Positions 10,129 through 21,793 of a DNA stretch of 64,000 nucleotides are shown here, piece after piece. This DNA comes from Mesorhizobium temperatum (GTDB lineage: Bacteria; Pseudomonadota; Alphaproteobacteria; Rhizobiales; Rhizobiaceae). The notes beneath the pieces are model-generated. The model worked only from the letters and a program-made list of their open reading frames with translations. It was not told the DNA's origin and did not search any database. Both the position numbers and the translations under genes were made by a program. Each line of letters begins with the position of its first letter. Position 1 is the stretch's first letter. Location of the stretch: assembly GCF_002284575.1 (NCBI RefSeq), contig NZ_NPKJ01000040.1:102052-166051 (forward strand), written 5' to 3'.

Positions 10129-10263
10129 GCCAATCCAGGTACCCGCAGCACGGTATCGCAGCTTTCCTGTGGACCTGTCAGGGTGATCGAAAACGCCGCG
10201 GTTGGCGGAGCGACGCTCTGCGCTTATGGTCGCCGCTCTTTTCGACAGGACAGCAGGAACGAC

Positions 10264-12579
10264 ATGGCATCCGACATCAAGCGCATCGCAGCAATCATCG
10301 CAGCCGAGATCGCGGCCCGGCCCGAACAGGCCGCGGCGGCGATCGGGCTGCTGGACGAAGGTGCGACGGTGCCGTTCGTGGCGCGCTACCGCAAGGAAGT
10401 CACCGGCGGCCTGGACGACACGCAACTGCGCCTGCTTGCCGAGCGGCTCGCCTATCTGCGCGAGCTCGACGCGCGCCGCGACACCATTCTCGGTTCGATC
10501 CGCGAGCAGGGCAAGCTGACCGAAGAGCTTGAAACCAAGATCGCGGCCGCCGCCACCAAGGCGGAACTCGAAGACATCTATCTGCCCTACAAGCCGAAGC
10601 GCCGGACTAAGGCCGAGATCGCGCGAGAGCGTGGCTTGGGGCCGCTGGCCGAGGCTATCCTCGCCGACCGCGCGGCGGTGCCCGCCGAACTGGCGCTGGC
10701 CTACATCAGCGAAGAGGTGGCCGATGCCAAGGCGGCGCTCGAGGGCGCGCGCGACATCCTGTCCGAGCAGTTCGCCGAGAATGCCGATCTGGTCGGCAGA
10801 CTGCGGAGCTACATGAAGGAACGGGCCTTCATGCGGTCGCGCGTCGTCGACGGCAAGCAGGAGGCTGGTGCGAAATTCTCCGACTATTTCGACCATGTCG
10901 AGCGCTGGGCCAACGTGCCGAGCCATCGCGCGCTGGCCATGTTGCGCGGCCGCAACGAAGAGGTGCTGTCGCTCGACATCGAGGTCGATGCCGACGACGC
11001 GTCACCAGAGAAGCCGGTCGAACGCATGATTGCCGACGCCTACGCCATCGGCCGCCAGTTGCCGGGCGACCGCTGGCTGATGGAGGTGGCCGGCTGGACC
11101 TGGCGCATAAAGCTGTCGCTGCACCTGACGCTCGATTTGATGCGGGATCTGCGCGAGCGGGCCGAGGAGGAGGCGATCCATGTCTTCGCCCGCAATCTGA
11201 AGGATTTGCTGCTCGCGGCACCCGCCGGCTCGCGCGCCACGATGGGGCTCGACCCCGGCATCCGCACCGGCGTCAAGGTGGCGGTGGTGGACGGCACAGG
11301 CAAGTTGCTGGCGACAACGACGGTCTATCCGTTTCCGCCAAGGAACGATGTGCGCGGCACGCAAGCCGAACTGGCGAAACTCATCCGCCTGCACAAGGTC
11401 GAGTTGATTTCCATCGGCAACGGCACCGGCAGCCGCGAGACGGAAAGGCTGGTGGCCGACATGCTGTCCGACATGCCTGCCGAGTCCCGGCCGAAGCCGC
11501 TCAAGGCGATCGTCAGCGAGGCGGGTGCCTCGGTCTATTCCGCCTCGGCAACGGCAGCGGCGGAATTTCCCGGCCTCGACGTGTCGCTGCGCGGCGCGGT
11601 GTCGATCGCGCGGCGGCTGCAGGATCCGCTCGCCGAACTGGTCAAGATCGAGCCGAAGTCGATCGGCGTCGGCCAGTATCAGCATGACGTCGACCAGTAT
11701 CGGCTCGGCCGCTCGCTGGAAGCGGTGGTCGAGGACGCGGTCAATGCCGTCGGCGTCGACCTCAACACCGCCTCGGCGCCGCTTCTGGCGCGGGTTTCGG
11801 GCCTTGGCACATCGCTGGCCGAAGCGATCATCGCTCACCGTGATGCGGCGGGCCCTTTCGCCAGCCGTCGTGACCTGCTGAAGGTGGCGCGGCTCGGACC
11901 GCGCGCGTTCGAGCAATGCGCCGGCTTCCTGCGCATTCCCAACGGCAGCGAACCGCTCGATGCCTCGGCCGTGCATCCGGAAGCCTATGGTGTGGCGAAA
12001 AAGATTGTTGCGGCCTGCGGACGTGACCTCCGTTCGCTGATGGGCGACAGTGCCGCTCTCAAGGCGCTCGATCCGCGTGTCTTCGTCGATGAGCGGTTCG
12101 GCCTGCCGACGGTGCGCGATATCCTAGCGGAACTGGAAAAGCCCGGCCGCGACCCGCGCCCCGGTTTTAAGACCGCGACCTTTGCCGACGGCATCGACGA
12201 CATCAAGGATTTGAAGCCTGGAATGCTGCTGGAAGGCACCGTCACCAATGTCGCCGCGTTTGGCGCCTTCGTCGATATCGGCGTGCATCAGGACGGCTTG
12301 GTGCATGTCTCGCAATTGGCCGACCGTTTCATCAAGGACGCGCATGAGGTGGTCAAAGCCGGCGACGTGGTCAAGGTGCGCGTCGTCGAAATCGACATCA
12401 AGCGCAAGCGCATCGGCTTGTCGATGCGTAAGGACGGCGATGGTGGCGCATCGAAGGGACCTCGCGACAATGGCGGCAAACCGGTGCCGCGAGCGCCGGC
12501 GCCGCAGCGTCAGCCGGAGCGGCCGGCGCAACAGGGCGCGTTCGGCGCCGCGTTGGCGGATGCGTTGAAGCGTAAGTAG
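10264..12579 (+). CDS. tex: Tex-family RNA-binding transcription accessory protein
   Basis: A 771-residue protein matching Tex in length and domain order: an N-terminal helical HTH region (residues 1-190), a YqgF-like RNase H fold around [16 protein letters not shown] (about residues 330-450), helix-hairpin-helix motifs including [15 protein letters not shown] (about 500-560), and an S1 RNA-binding domain at about 655-725 ([16 protein letters not shown]). A basic, proline-rich tail follows. Tex binds nucleic acids and affects transcription. ATG 10264 is preceded by AGGACAGCAGGAACGAC. It is convergent with the LysR gene; the two stop codons abut with no gap. Confidence 0.93.
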   Translation: MASDIKRIAAIIAAEIAARPEQAAAAIGLLDEGATVPFVARYRKEVTGGLDDTQLRLLAERLAYLRELDARRDTILGSIREQGKLTEELETKIAAAATKAELEDIYLPYKPKRRTKAEIARERGLGPLAEAILADRAAVPAELALAYISEEVADAKAALEGARDILSEQFAENADLVGRLRSYMKERAFMRSRVVDGKQEAGAKFSDYFDHVERWANVPSHRALAMLRGRNEEVLSLDIEVDADDASPEKPVERMIADAYAIGRQLPGDRWLMEVAGWTWRIKLSLHLTLDLMRDLRERAEEEAIHVFARNLKDLLLAAPAGSRATMGLDPGIRTGVKVAVVDGTGKLLATTTVYPFPPRNDVRGTQAELAKLIRLHKVELISIGNGTGSRETERLVADMLSDMPAESRPKPLKAIVSEAGASVYSASATAAAEFPGLDVSLRGAVSIARRLQDPLAELVKIEPKSIGVGQYQHDVDQYRLGRSLEAVVEDAVNAVGVDLNTASAPLLARVSGLGTSLAEAIIAHRDAAGPFASRRDLLKVARLGPRAFEQCAGFLRIPNGSEPLDASAVHPEAYGVAKKIVAACGRDLRSLMGDSAALKALDPRVFVDERFGLPTVRDILAELEKPGRDPRPGFKTATFADGIDDIKDLKPGMLLEGTVTNVAAFGAFVDIGVHQDGLVHVSQLADRFIKDAHEVVKAGDVVKVRVVEIDIKRKRIGLSMRKDGDGGASKGPRDNGGKPVPRAPAPQRQPERPAQQGAFGAALADALKRK

Positions 12580-13476
12580 CTATTTCTCCGGCGGCACATG
12601 GGCCAGCAGCCAGTCGCGAAAACTGGCGACTGGTGGATGGCCGCGCTTGTCGTGCGGCACGACGAGATAGTAGGCGCTGCGGCTCTGCATCGGCCGGCCC
12701 GGCGCCGGGACGAGCTGGCCGCGCTGCAACTCGCCTGAGATGAGGACCTGCGGCAGCAGCGCCACGCCAAGCCCGGCCATGCAGGCCTGGGCGGCGGTGC
12801 CGAATTGCTCGAACTGCATGCCCGGTCCGGTCGGCGCGCTTAAACCCTGGTGCTCGAACCACTCGGTCCATGCGCCGGGCCGCGTCGCCATATGCAGCAG
12901 CGGCAGGCGGCCGATGTCGGCGGGTGTGGCAAGGTCCCGGCCGGCCAGAAATTCAGGCGACACGACAGGCACCACCGTCTCGCGCACCAGCAGCGTCGAG
13001 TCGGCATCCGGCCAGTCGGGCAGGCCGAAATGGATGGCGGCATCGAGTCGTTCGCGGGCGAAGTCGAAGCGGCCGATGCGAGTGACGAAATTGATGGTGA
13101 TGTCGGGGTTGTTTTCAACGAAATCCGGGATGAGCGGCATCAGCCAGCGCGTGCCGAAGGTCGGCAGGATGGCGAGATTCAAGATGCCACTATGCCGATT
13201 GCTCATCAATCCCAGGGCTGCATCGCGCAAGTGCCCAAGGGCGGCGCGCACCGCTTCGGCATAGATCTCACCTGCCGCCGACAGTCTGACATTGCGGCTG
13301 TCGCGATCGAACAGCCGGCGGCCAAACTGGTCCTCCAGAAGCTTGATCTGCCGGCTGACGGCGCCCTGGGTCAGATCGAGCTCCTGCGCGGCGGCGGTGA
13401 AGCTGCCCAACCGGGCCACCGCCTCGAAGGCGGCAAGGGCGCTGATACCAGGCAAAAGGCGGCGCTGTACGTTCAT
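12580..13476 (-). CDS. LysR-family regulator, GcvA/GcdR-like
   Basis: 298 residues. An N-terminal winged HTH (SFTAAAQELDLTQGAVSRQIKLLE, given here as residues 26-49) is followed by a periplasmic-binding-like effector domain. The style (LPGISALAAFEAVARLGSF) is that of the GcvA subgroup. It is divergent from glutaryl-CoA dehydrogenase at 13635. In pseudomonads the LysR regulator GcdR lies beside gcdH and activates it in response to glutarate, so the same role is a fair inference here. Confidence 0.85.
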   Translation of the reverse strand: MNVQRRLLPGISALAAFEAVARLGSFTAAAQELDLTQGAVSRQIKLLEDQFGRRLFDRDSRNVRLSAAGEIYAEAVRAALGHLRDAALGLMSNRHSGILNLAILPTFGTRWLMPLIPDFVENNPDITINFVTRIGRFDFARERLDAAIHFGLPDWPDADSTLLVRETVVPVVSPEFLAGRDLATPADIGRLPLLHMATRPGAWTEWFEHQGLSAPTGPGMQFEQFGTAAQACMAGLGVALLPQVLISGELQRGQLVPAPGRPMQSRSAYYLVVPHDKRGHPPVASFRDWLLAHVPPEK

Positions 13477-13575
13477 AATCCATTACTATCGCTCATTGAT
13501 CGCCGAAGCAATTTCGTTTGATTTTTTCGAGCTGGAAGCCGATAAGCCGCGCACTTCATGATTTTTGTTTATGCA

Positions 13576-13609
13576 GTTATCCCAAAACCGCCGAACATTT
13601 CTGGGTAAC
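13576..13609. promoter_or_regulatory. Inverted repeat in the LysR / gcdH intergenic region
   Basis: GTTATCCCA at 13576-13584 and TGGGTAAC at 13602-13609 form an imperfect inverted repeat, one base apart from symmetry, in the 158-bp divergent region and 26 bp before the gcdH start. LysR regulators bind such interrupted dyads, so this is a candidate activation site. Confidence 0.35.
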
Positions 13610-13634
13610 ATGCAAGAGTTTGGGAGACCGAGCC

Positions 13635-14825
13635 ATGGCCGCCGACAAGAATGCATTCGTCTGGGACGATCCTTTCCTGATCGAGAACCAGCTTTCGGAA
13701 GACGAACGGATGGTGCGTGATGGCGCCGCGGCATTCGCGGCCGACAAGCTCGCTCCCAGAATCGAGGAAGCCTATCTCGAGGAAAAGACCGATGCCGGGA
13801 TCTTTCGCGAGATGGGCGAGGCAGGCCTGCTCGGCATCACCATCCCCGAGGAATATGGCGGGCTCGGTGCCAACTATGTCACCTATGGACTGGTGGCGCG
13901 GGAAGTCGAGCGCATCGACTCGGGCTATCGCTCGATGATGAGCGTGCAGTCGTCGCTGGTGATGTATCCAATCCATGCCTATGGCTCGGAAGAACAACGC
14001 AGGAAGTACCTGCCGAAGCTCGCCAGCGGCGAATGGATCGGCTGCTTCGGCCTGACCGAGCCGGATGCCGGTTCCGACCCGGGCGGTATGAAGACGCGGG
14101 CCGAAAAGACGGCGAGCGGCTACAAGATCTCCGGCTCGAAAATGTGGATTTCCAACGCGCCGATCGCCGACTTATTTGTCGTCTGGGCGAAATCGGCCGC
14201 GCATGACAACGAGATTCGCGGCTTCGTGCTGGAAAAAGGCATGAAGGGGCTGTCGGCGCCGAAGATCGGCGGCAAGCTGTCGCTTCGTGCATCGATCACC
14301 GGCGAAGTGGTGATGGAAGGTGTCGAGGTCGACGAAGACGCGCTGCTGCCTAATGTCTCCGGCCTGAAGGGGCCGTTCGGCTGCCTCAACCGGGCGCGTT
14401 ATGGCATTTCCTGGGGGGCGATGGGTGCGGCGGAAGATTGCTGGCACCGCGCTCGCCAATATGGCCTCGACCGCAAGCAATTCGGCAAGCCGCTGGCCGG
14501 CATGCAGCTTTTCCAGAAGAAGCTCGCCGACATGCAGACCGAGATCGCGCTCGGCCTGCAGGGCAGCTTACGAGTTGGGCGGCTGATGGATGAAGGCAAG
14601 ATGGCGCCTGAGATGATCTCGATCGTCAAGCGCAACAATTGCGGCAAGGCGCTCGACATTGCCCGCCAGGCCCGTGACATGCATGGCGGCAACGGCATCC
14701 AGATCGGCTACCATGTAATGCGCCACGCGCAGAACCTGGAGACGGTCAACACCTATGAGGGCACGCATGACGTGCATGCGCTGATCCTCGGGCGGGCGCA
14801 GACGGGGTTGCAGGCGTTTTTCTGA
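13635..14825 (+). CDS. gcdH: Glutaryl-CoA dehydrogenase
   Basis: A 396-residue acyl-CoA dehydrogenase. It has the N-terminal helical domain, the FAD-binding [14 protein letters not shown] and [16 protein letters not shown] segments, and a C-terminal helical domain with [10 protein letters not shown], whose glutamate at about residue 375 is the catalytic base. The length and the opening [13 protein letters not shown] match GcdH. It oxidises and decarboxylates glutaryl-CoA to crotonyl-CoA in lysine, hydroxylysine and tryptophan breakdown, with electrons passing to ETF. The ATG at 13635 follows TGGGAGACC. The LysR gene opposite is the likely regulator. Confidence 0.9.
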   Translation: MAADKNAFVWDDPFLIENQLSEDERMVRDGAAAFAADKLAPRIEEAYLEEKTDAGIFREMGEAGLLGITIPEEYGGLGANYVTYGLVAREVERIDSGYRSMMSVQSSLVMYPIHAYGSEEQRRKYLPKLASGEWIGCFGLTEPDAGSDPGGMKTRAEKTASGYKISGSKMWISNAPIADLFVVWAKSAAHDNEIRGFVLEKGMKGLSAPKIGGKLSLRASITGEVVMEGVEVDEDALLPNVSGLKGPFGCLNRARYGISWGAMGAAEDCWHRARQYGLDRKQFGKPLAGMQLFQKKLADMQTEIALGLQGSLRVGRLMDEGKMAPEMISIVKRNNCGKALDIARQARDMHGGNGIQIGYHVMRHAQNLETVNTYEGTHDVHALILGRAQTGLQAFF

Positions 14826-14946
14826 GCGACCCCTAGACCGGCAACGCTGCTTAATTTAGGTGCAGCGCAACATCTCTGCTTGGAGAATGGCCAGCATTTG
14901 TGTCAGGGTTCGGCGATATCGTTTGAACGCCGACTTTCGGGGCCCC

Positions 14947-17900
14947 ATGGCAATTCTGGCAGCCGTCTACCACCTGACCCATTACAAATATGACCGGCCG
15001 GTTGTTCTCGGCCCTCAGGTCATCAGGCTGCAGCCGGCGCCGCATTCCCGCACCAAGGTGCTCAGCCATTCGCTGAAGGTCGAGCCGGCGAACCACTTCG
15101 TCAATCTGCAGCAGGACCCTTACGGCAACTTCCTTGCCCGCTTCGTGTTTCCAGAACCGGTGGCGGAACTGAAGATCGAGGTCGACCTCGTCGCCGACAT
15201 GACGGTCTACAATCCGTTCGATTTCTTCGTCGAGCCGTCGGCCGAGATCTTTCCATTCGAATACCCGGAAGAGATCAGCGCCGATCTCGCCATCTACCGG
15301 ACGCCGGAACCGGCCGGACCGCTGCTGTCGGCGTTCCTGCAAACCATCGATCGCAGCCCGACCAACACCGTCAATTTCGTCGTCGACCTCAATGCGCGCC
15401 TGCAGCGCGAGATCGCCTATATCGTGCGCATGGAAACCGGCGTTTTTTCGCCGGAGGAAACGCTGGCCGCCAAGAAAGGCTCGTGCCGCGACACGAGCTG
15501 GCTGCTGGTGCAGATCCTGAGGAACCTCGGCATCGCTGCGCGCTTCGTTTCCGGCTACCTAATCCAGCTAAAGCCCGACCTCGTCGCGCTTGACGGACCG
15601 CCCGGCACTGCCGTCGACTTCACCGATCTCCATGCCTGGTGCGAGGTCTACCTGCCGGGCGCCGGCTGGATCGGCTTCGACCCGACCTCCGGACTGCTCA
15701 CCGGCGAAAGCCATGTGCCGCTCGCCGCAACGCCGCATTTCCGCAACGCCGCGCCGATTTCCGGCATGGCGAGCTTCGCCAATGTCGAGTTCGGCTTCGA
15801 CATGCGGGTCGACCGCATCGCCGAGCATCCACGCATCACCAAGCCGTTCTCGGATGAAAGCTGGCAGGCGCTCGATGCGCTGGGCAACCGGGTCGACGCC
15901 GCGCTCGATGCCGGGGACGTGCGGCTGACCATGGGTGGCGAGCCGACCTTCGTGTCGATCGACGATTTCGAGGCGGAGGAGTGGAATACTGCCGCCGTCG
16001 GCCCGACAAAACGCGAAAAGGCCGATGCGCTGATCCGCCGGCTGCGTGAGCGTTTCGCGCCCGGCGGCTTCCTGCACTACGGGCAGGGCAAGTGGTATCC
16101 GGGCGAAAGCCTGCCGCGCTGGACGTTCTCGCTGTACTGGCGCGCCGACGGCGAGCCGGTGTGGAGCGACCCATCGCTGATCGCACGGGAAAACAGCGAA
16201 GCAGATGTCGGACCGAAGCAGGCTGAAGGCCTGCTGACGGCGATTGCCGATGAACTCGGCATCGACAAGACCATGGTCAGCGAAGCCTATGAGGACCCGG
16301 GCGAGTGGCTGCTCAAGGAAGGCAAGCTGCCGGAGAACGTCGATCCGTCCAATTCGAAGCTGGACGACCCCGAGGAGCGCAGCCGCATGGCGCGGGTGTT
16401 CGAACGCGGCCTGACCAAGCCGTCGGGCTATGTATTGCCTGTCCAGCGCTGGAACAGCCAGGCGTCGGGACCGCGCTGGCGTTCGGAGAGATGGAAAACG
16501 CGGCGCGGCAGGCTGTTTCTGGTGCCGGGCGATTCACCGGTCGGCTACCGCCTGCCGCTGGGCACGCTTCCCTATGTGCCGCCGGCGCAGTTCCCCTACA
16601 TCGTGCCGGTCGATCCTTCCCTGCCGCGCGGGCCATTGCCGGCGCGCGAGGCTATTTTGCCTGAAGCCGCTCCCTTGTCGGAGGCTGCACCGGCCGAACT
16701 TGAAGGCGCCGACGAAATGGCGCGCCGCCAGCAGGCGGCGTCCTTCACCGCCGCGACCGGCCAGCAGGACCGTGTCGAACAGGAGATCACCGAGATCGGC
16801 GGCGCGGTACGCACCGCGCTCTCGGTCGAGCCGCGCGATGGACGGCTTTGTGTGTTCATGCCGCCGGTCGAGGCGCTGGAAGATTATCTCGAATTGGTCG
16901 CGGCGGCCGAGAATGCGGCAAAGGCTATCGGCCTGCCGGTGCATATCGAGGGCTACGGCCCGCCGCACGATCCGCGCCTCAACGTCATCCGCGTGGCTCC
17001 CGATCCCGGCGTCATCGAAGTGAACATCCATCCGGCTGCGAACTGGCAGGACTGCGTGGCGACGACCACAGCGATCTACGAGGAGGCGCGGCAGACGCGG
17101 CTTGGCGCTGACAAGTTCATGATCGACGGCCGCCATACCGGCACCGGCGGCGGCAACCATGTCGTCGTCGGCGGCGCGACGCCTAACGACAGTCCGTTCC
17201 TGCGCCGCCCCGACTTGCTGAAGAGCCTTGTGCTGCAATGGCAGCGCCGTCCGTCGCTGTCCTATCTGTTCTCAGGCCTGTTCATCGGCCCGACCAGCCA
17301 GGCGCCGCGTTTCGACGAGGCGCGCCACGATTCGCTCTACGAGCTCGAGATCGCGATGGCGCAGGTGCCGCATCCGGACAAGGGTCGGGCCCCGCTGCCG
17401 TGGTTGGTCGACCGGCTGTTCCGAAATCTTCTGACAGACGTGACAGGGAATACCCACCGCTCGGAAATCTGCATCGACAAGCTGTTTTCGCCGGACGGCC
17501 CGACCGGCCGGTTGGGGCTGGTCGAGTTCCGCGGCTTCGAAATGCCGCCCAATGCGCGCATGAGCCTCGCGCAGCAATTGCTGGTGCGCGCCATTATCGC
17601 CCGCGCCTGGAAGAGCCCGCTCGATGGCCGCTTCGTGCGCTGGGGCACGTCGCTGCATGACCGTTTCATGCTGCCGCACTATGTCTGGGCTGACTTTCTC
17701 GACGTGCTGGACGATCTCAAGCTGAACGGCTTTGAATTCCGTCCCGAATGGTTCGACGCGCAGCTCGAATTCCGCTTCCCGTTCTGCGGCGAGGTCCAGC
17801 ATGCCGGCATCAAGCTGGAACTGCGGCAGGCGCTGGAGCCGTGGCATGTCATGGGCGAGCAGGGCGCCATCGGCGGAACCGTGCGCTTCGTCGATTCCTC

Positions 17901-18324
17901 GGTCGAGCGGCTGCAGGTGAAGACCGAAGGGCTCAACCCGGAGCGTCACGCCGTCGTCTGCAACGGCCGCATCGTGCCGATGAAGATGACCGACACCAGA
18001 GAGATCGCGGTTGCAGGGGTCCGCTTCAAGGCCTGGCAGCCGGCATCGGGGCTGCATCCCGCGCTGCCGGTCAACACGCCGCTGGTCTTCGACATCTACG
18101 ATCGGTGGTCGGGCCGGGCGGTCGGCGGCTGCGTCTACCATGTCGCGCATCCCGGCGGGCGCAGCTACGACACCTTCCCTGTCAACGGCAACGAAGCGGA
18201 GGCACGGCGGCTCGCCCGCTTCGAGCCGCGCGGCCATACGCCGTCCGGCTACGTGCTGCGCGACGAACAAGCCTCTGAGGATTTCCCGATGACCCTTGAC
18301 CTACGGCGACCTGCAAGACTCTGA
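14947..18324 (+). CDS. DUF2126-containing transglutaminase-like protein
   Basis: A 1125-residue protein. Residues 1-90 are the bacterial transglutaminase N-domain, then a transglutaminase/cysteine-protease core with a plausible triad Cys180 (GSCRDTSW), His229 ([11 protein letters not shown]) and Asp245 (GFDPTSG). The rest, about residues 300-1125, is the large DUF2126 region. The ATG at 14947 begins the family's usual [10 protein letters not shown]. It leads a cluster with an ATP-grasp/alpha-E protein and a second transglutaminase-like protein, a combination repeatedly seen together and proposed to make and cleave peptide or amide bonds. Its substrate is unknown. Confidence 0.85.
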   Translation: MAILAAVYHLTHYKYDRPVVLGPQVIRLQPAPHSRTKVLSHSLKVEPANHFVNLQQDPYGNFLARFVFPEPVAELKIEVDLVADMTVYNPFDFFVEPSAEIFPFEYPEEISADLAIYRTPEPAGPLLSAFLQTIDRSPTNTVNFVVDLNARLQREIAYIVRMETGVFSPEETLAAKKGSCRDTSWLLVQILRNLGIAARFVSGYLIQLKPDLVALDGPPGTAVDFTDLHAWCEVYLPGAGWIGFDPTSGLLTGESHVPLAATPHFRNAAPISGMASFANVEFGFDMRVDRIAEHPRITKPFSDESWQALDALGNRVDAALDAGDVRLTMGGEPTFVSIDDFEAEEWNTAAVGPTKREKADALIRRLRERFAPGGFLHYGQGKWYPGESLPRWTFSLYWRADGEPVWSDPSLIARENSEADVGPKQAEGLLTAIADELGIDKTMVSEAYEDPGEWLLKEGKLPENVDPSNSKLDDPEERSRMARVFERGLTKPSGYVLPVQRWNSQASGPRWRSERWKTRRGRLFLVPGDSPVGYRLPLGTLPYVPPAQFPYIVPVDPSLPRGPLPAREAILPEAAPLSEAAPAELEGADEMARRQQAASFTAATGQQDRVEQEITEIGGAVRTALSVEPRDGRLCVFMPPVEALEDYLELVAAAENAAKAIGLPVHIEGYGPPHDPRLNVIRVAPDPGVIEVNIHPAANWQDCVATTTAIYEEARQTRLGADKFMIDGRHTGTGGGNHVVVGGATPNDSPFLRRPDLLKSLVLQWQRRPSLSYLFSGLFIGPTSQAPRFDEARHDSLYELEIAMAQVPHPDKGRAPLPWLVDRLFRNLLTDVTGNTHRSEICIDKLFSPDGPTGRLGLVEFRGFEMPPNARMSLAQQLLVRAIIARAWKSPLDGRFVRWGTSLHDRFMLPHYVWADFLDVLDDLKLNGFEFRPEWFDAQLEFRFPFCGEVQHAGIKLELRQALEPWHVMGEQGAIGGTVRFVDSSVERLQVKTEGLNPERHAVVCNGRIVPMKMTDTREIAVAGVRFKAWQPASGLHPALPVNTPLVFDIYDRWSGRAVGGCVYHVAHPGGRSYDTFPVNGNEAEARRLARFEPRGHTPSGYVLRDEQASEDFPMTLDLRRPARL

Positions 18325-18330
18325 TCAGCC

Positions 18331-20736
18331 ATGGCAAAGGGGAATCACAAGAAAATACGCGGCTGGCCGCACAACCTGCTGGAGCACTACCAGCCGATCG
18401 ACGGCGTCGTCGACGAGATGGTCGATGCATCAGGCAATCCCCGCCCGGTCTGGAAGGAGTTCATCGAGGCACTGGAAGAACTGGGGCCCGAAAAGCTGGC
18501 CCAGCGCTTCGCCCGCGCCGACCAGTATCTGCGCGACGCCGGCGTCTATTACCGCGTCTACGACAAGGCCGGCGCCAATGAGCGCGAATGGCCGCTGGCG
18601 CATGTACCGCTGCTGATCGAGGAGCAGGAATGGGCCGCGATCAGTGCCGGCCTGGTTCAGCGGGCCGAGCTGTTCGAGGAAACGATCGCCGATATCTACG
18701 GGCCGAACCGCCTGGTCGAGAAGGGCATCCTGCCGGCGGGGCTGATCGCGGCCAGCCCGGAATATTTGCGGCCCGTCGTCGGCACCAGACCGGCCAGCGG
18801 CCATTTCCTGCATTTCTGCGCCTTCGAGCTCGGCCGTGGACCGGACGGCCGCTGGTGGGTGCTGGGTGACCGCACGCAGGCGCCGTCGGGTGCCGGCTTT
18901 GCGCTGGAAAACCGCGTCGCCACCACGCGCGCGCTGTCCGACATCTATGGCGAGATGCATGTGCACCGCCTTGCCGGCTTCTTCCGTCGCTTTCGCGACG
19001 CGCTGAACGGTATGGCCAAGATATCAGGCGGCCGTGTCGCCATCCTGACGCCGGGGCCGCTCAACGAAACCTACTACGAACATGCCTATATCGCCCGCTA
19101 CCTCGGCATCATGCTGCTCGAAGGCGAGGATCTGACCGTCTCCGGCGGCCGGCTTATGGTGCGCACCGTTTCGGGGTTGATGCCGGTCAGCGTGCTTTGG
19201 CGACGGCTCGACGCCGCCTTCGCCGATCCGCTGGAGTTGCGGCCGGATTCGCAGATCGGCACGCCAGGGCTGGTCGAGGCGATCCGCCGGGGGGCCGTTT
19301 CAGCCGTCAACGCGCTCGGCTCCGGGCTGATGGAAACGCGGGCGATGTTCGCCTTCCTGCCGAAGATTTCGCGCGAATTGCGCAACGAGGAGCTTCTGCT
19401 GCCGAGCGTCGCGACGTGGTGGTGCGGGCGGGACACGGAACGCGACCATGTGCTGGCTAACCTCGACCGCATGGTGATTGGTCCGGCGCTGTCGACACGG
19501 CTTGCCTTCGAGGACGACGATTGCACGAGGCTTGGCTCGGCGCTGGTTGCCGGGGAGCGGGCCGAACTGATAGCACTGATCGAGCAGAACGGCGGCGACT
19601 TTGTCGGACAGGAAGCGGTGACGCTTTCGACCACGCCGGTCTATGTCGGCGGCTGGCTGGAGCCGCGGCCAGCAGCCCTGCGCGTCTATCTGGCGCGAAC
19701 GCCGGAAGGCTGGACAGTGATGCCCGGCGGTTTTGCCCGCGTCGGCTTTTCGCTCGACCCGACCGCAATCGCCATGCAGCGCGGCGGCCAGGCAGCGGAT
19801 GTTTGGGTGGTCAGCGACAGACCGGTGGAGCGCGAGACGCTGCTGCCGCAGGAGCATGACAGCTTCACCCGTACCTTGCCGGGCAGCCTGCCCAGCCGCG
19901 CGGCGGAAAACCTGACATGGCTCGGCCGCTATATCGAGCGATCGGAAGACACGGTGCGCATCCTGCGCGCCTATCATGTGCGGCTGGCCGAGGCCTCCGA
20001 CCCGGATATGCCGCTGCTTGCCGATATCAGAGACTATCTCGAACCGTTCGGCATAGACGTCGAAACCGCGATCCCGCCGGGGCTGATCGGCACCTTGGAC
20101 AGCGCCGTCTACAGCGCCGGACAGATTCGCGACCGCTTCTCGCCCGATGGCTGGCTGGCGCTGAAGGATCTGTCGAAGACCATTCATCAATTCGCGACAA
20201 CGGTGGCGCCGGGCGATGATGCGACGCGGGCGATGACGGTCATCCTGCGCAAGCTCGCCGGGTTTTCCGGCCTGCTGCATGAAAATATGTACCGCTTCAC
20301 CGGCTGGCGCTTCCTGGAGATCGGCCGGCGGTTGGAACGCGGCATCCAGATCGCCCGCACGCTCGTCCGGTTGACCAGGACTGCGGCGCCGGACGGCGCG
20401 CTCGACATGATGCTGGAGATCGGCGACAGCGTCATGACCCACCGGCGGCAGTATCCAGTGCAGGCCGGCCGGCGCACGGTGATCGACCTCCTGGTGCTCG
20501 ATCCGCTCAACCCGCGCTCCATCCTGTTCCAGCTCGAGCGGCTGAAGGCCGAAATCGCGCTGTTGCCCTCTGTCGGCAGCGAGGGGCACATGTCGCCGGC
20601 GGCGAAGGAGATCCTGCAGCTCAACACGGCAATCGCCATCAAGGAGCCCTCGGACATGACGGCGAAGGCCCTGGACGATCTCGCCACCGAGATCGGCGGC
20701 CTCTACAACAGCCTCGCCAAAGCCTATTTCGGCTAA
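18331..20736 (+). CDS. Circularly permuted type 2 ATP-grasp protein fused to alpha-E domain
   Basis: An 801-residue fusion. The N-terminal part (about 1-500) is the circularly permuted ATP-grasp domain (DUF404/DUF407 type; GHFLHFCAFELGRGPDGRWWVLGDR). The C-terminal part from about residue 515 (AENLTWLGRYIERSEDTVRI) is the helical alpha-E domain (DUF403). In many bacteria the two are separate neighbouring genes. It starts 6 bp after the DUF2126 gene. ATP-grasp enzymes ligate carboxylates to amines, so with the flanking transglutaminase-like proteins it likely forms one peptide-modifying system. No substrate can be named. Confidence 0.88.
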   Translation: MAKGNHKKIRGWPHNLLEHYQPIDGVVDEMVDASGNPRPVWKEFIEALEELGPEKLAQRFARADQYLRDAGVYYRVYDKAGANEREWPLAHVPLLIEEQEWAAISAGLVQRAELFEETIADIYGPNRLVEKGILPAGLIAASPEYLRPVVGTRPASGHFLHFCAFELGRGPDGRWWVLGDRTQAPSGAGFALENRVATTRALSDIYGEMHVHRLAGFFRRFRDALNGMAKISGGRVAILTPGPLNETYYEHAYIARYLGIMLLEGEDLTVSGGRLMVRTVSGLMPVSVLWRRLDAAFADPLELRPDSQIGTPGLVEAIRRGAVSAVNALGSGLMETRAMFAFLPKISRELRNEELLLPSVATWWCGRDTERDHVLANLDRMVIGPALSTRLAFEDDDCTRLGSALVAGERAELIALIEQNGGDFVGQEAVTLSTTPVYVGGWLEPRPAALRVYLARTPEGWTVMPGGFARVGFSLDPTAIAMQRGGQAADVWVVSDRPVERETLLPQEHDSFTRTLPGSLPSRAAENLTWLGRYIERSEDTVRILRAYHVRLAEASDPDMPLLADIRDYLEPFGIDVETAIPPGLIGTLDSAVYSAGQIRDRFSPDGWLALKDLSKTIHQFATTVAPGDDATRAMTVILRKLAGFSGLLHENMYRFTGWRFLEIGRRLERGIQIARTLVRLTRTAAPDGALDMMLEIGDSVMTHRRQYPVQAGRRTVIDLLVLDPLNPRSILFQLERLKAEIALLPSVGSEGHMSPAAKEILQLNTAIAIKEPSDMTAKALDDLATEIGGLYNSLAKAYFG

Positions 20737-20760
20737 GGACGGGTTCGGATAAAGGCGGGC

Positions 20761-21645
20761 ATGCTCTACGACATCAGGCTCAATCTGCGTTACGATTACG
20801 ATGCTGCGGCGGGCGGCGGCCGCCATCAGGTGCGCGTGCTGCCGCCGACGATATCGGGCGTGCAGCGCGTGATCGCCGCTTCGCTGTCCTTCGCGCCGAC
20901 GCCGAGCGAACGCTCGGATTTTTCCGATTTCTTTGGCAACAATGTCACGTCGATCGCCTTTCGCGACGTTCACGATGCGCTCGACATCAGGATGAGCGCG
21001 CGCGTCGCGGTTTCGCGGCCGGAACCCGGGCTTGACGTGTCGCCCGACATTCGCCGGCTGAGGGAGGAACTCGATGCGGTGCGGTCGCTGTCGCCTGATA
21101 CACCGCATCACTTTCTGGCCGCCAGCGACCATGCTGGCATCGATGCTGATATCACGGGTTACGCGCGGAGCAGTGCCGGCAACTCCGCTGTCAGCACGGC
21201 CATGGACCTGTGCAACCGTATCTACCGCGATTTCACCTATGATGGCGAGGCGACTACGGTGCAGACCCGGGCAAGCGATGCCTTTGACCTGAAGCGGGGC
21301 GTCTGCCAGGACTTTTCGCATATCATGATCGCCGGCCTGCGCGGCATGGGTATCCCTGCCGGCTATGTCAGCGGGTTCCTGCGCACCATTCCGCCGCGCG
21401 GAAAACCGCGGCTGGAAGGGGCCGACGCCATGCATGCCTGGGTGAAGGTGTGGTGCGGGCGCGACACCGGATGGCAGGAGTTCGATCCGACCAACGGCAT
21501 GCGGGCAAGCAACGACCACATCACCGTCGGCCACGGCCGCGACTACTCGGATGTCGCGCCGATCGTCGGCATCCTGAAGACGACCGGAGGGCAGGTCGGC
21601 GAGCAAGCGGTCGACGTCATTCCGGTCGTGCTCGAGAAAGCATGA
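20761..21645 (+). CDS. Transglutaminase-like protein of the ATP-grasp cluster
   Basis: 294 residues with an N-terminal beta domain and a transglutaminase core: Cys182 (RGVCQDFSH), His225 (DAMHAWVKVW) and Asp242 (EFDPTNG). It follows the ATP-grasp gene by 24 bp. No signal peptide is visible. It resembles a cytoplasmic cysteine protease or amide transferase. With the two preceding genes it completes the usual three-gene set. Confidence 0.87.
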   Translation: MLYDIRLNLRYDYDAAAGGGRHQVRVLPPTISGVQRVIAASLSFAPTPSERSDFSDFFGNNVTSIAFRDVHDALDIRMSARVAVSRPEPGLDVSPDIRRLREELDAVRSLSPDTPHHFLAASDHAGIDADITGYARSSAGNSAVSTAMDLCNRIYRDFTYDGEATTVQTRASDAFDLKRGVCQDFSHIMIAGLRGMGIPAGYVSGFLRTIPPRGKPRLEGADAMHAWVKVWCGRDTGWQEFDPTNGMRASNDHITVGHGRDYSDVAPIVGILKTTGGQVGEQAVDVIPVVLEKA

Positions 21646-21793
21646 CGGCAGGCGATGCCGCATCGATTTGTAAGCGCTGAACATAGACGGAAGACGGGTT
21701 CTCATGCGGTGAGCCTGACATGTTTGTGAAAGCCATGGCGGAACCAGCGGCCGGTCCGGCGCTTATCTACGGGAAATTTCTCGCGGAGAGGAC

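Noticed and set aside
9091..10926. 611-codon open frame on the minus strand
   Set aside because: Antisense to a serine hydrolase and tex; no motif and low-complexity residue content.
19300..21705. 801-codon open frame on the minus strand
   Set aside because: Antisense to two well-supported genes; a shadow of GC-rich codon usage with no recognisable domain.
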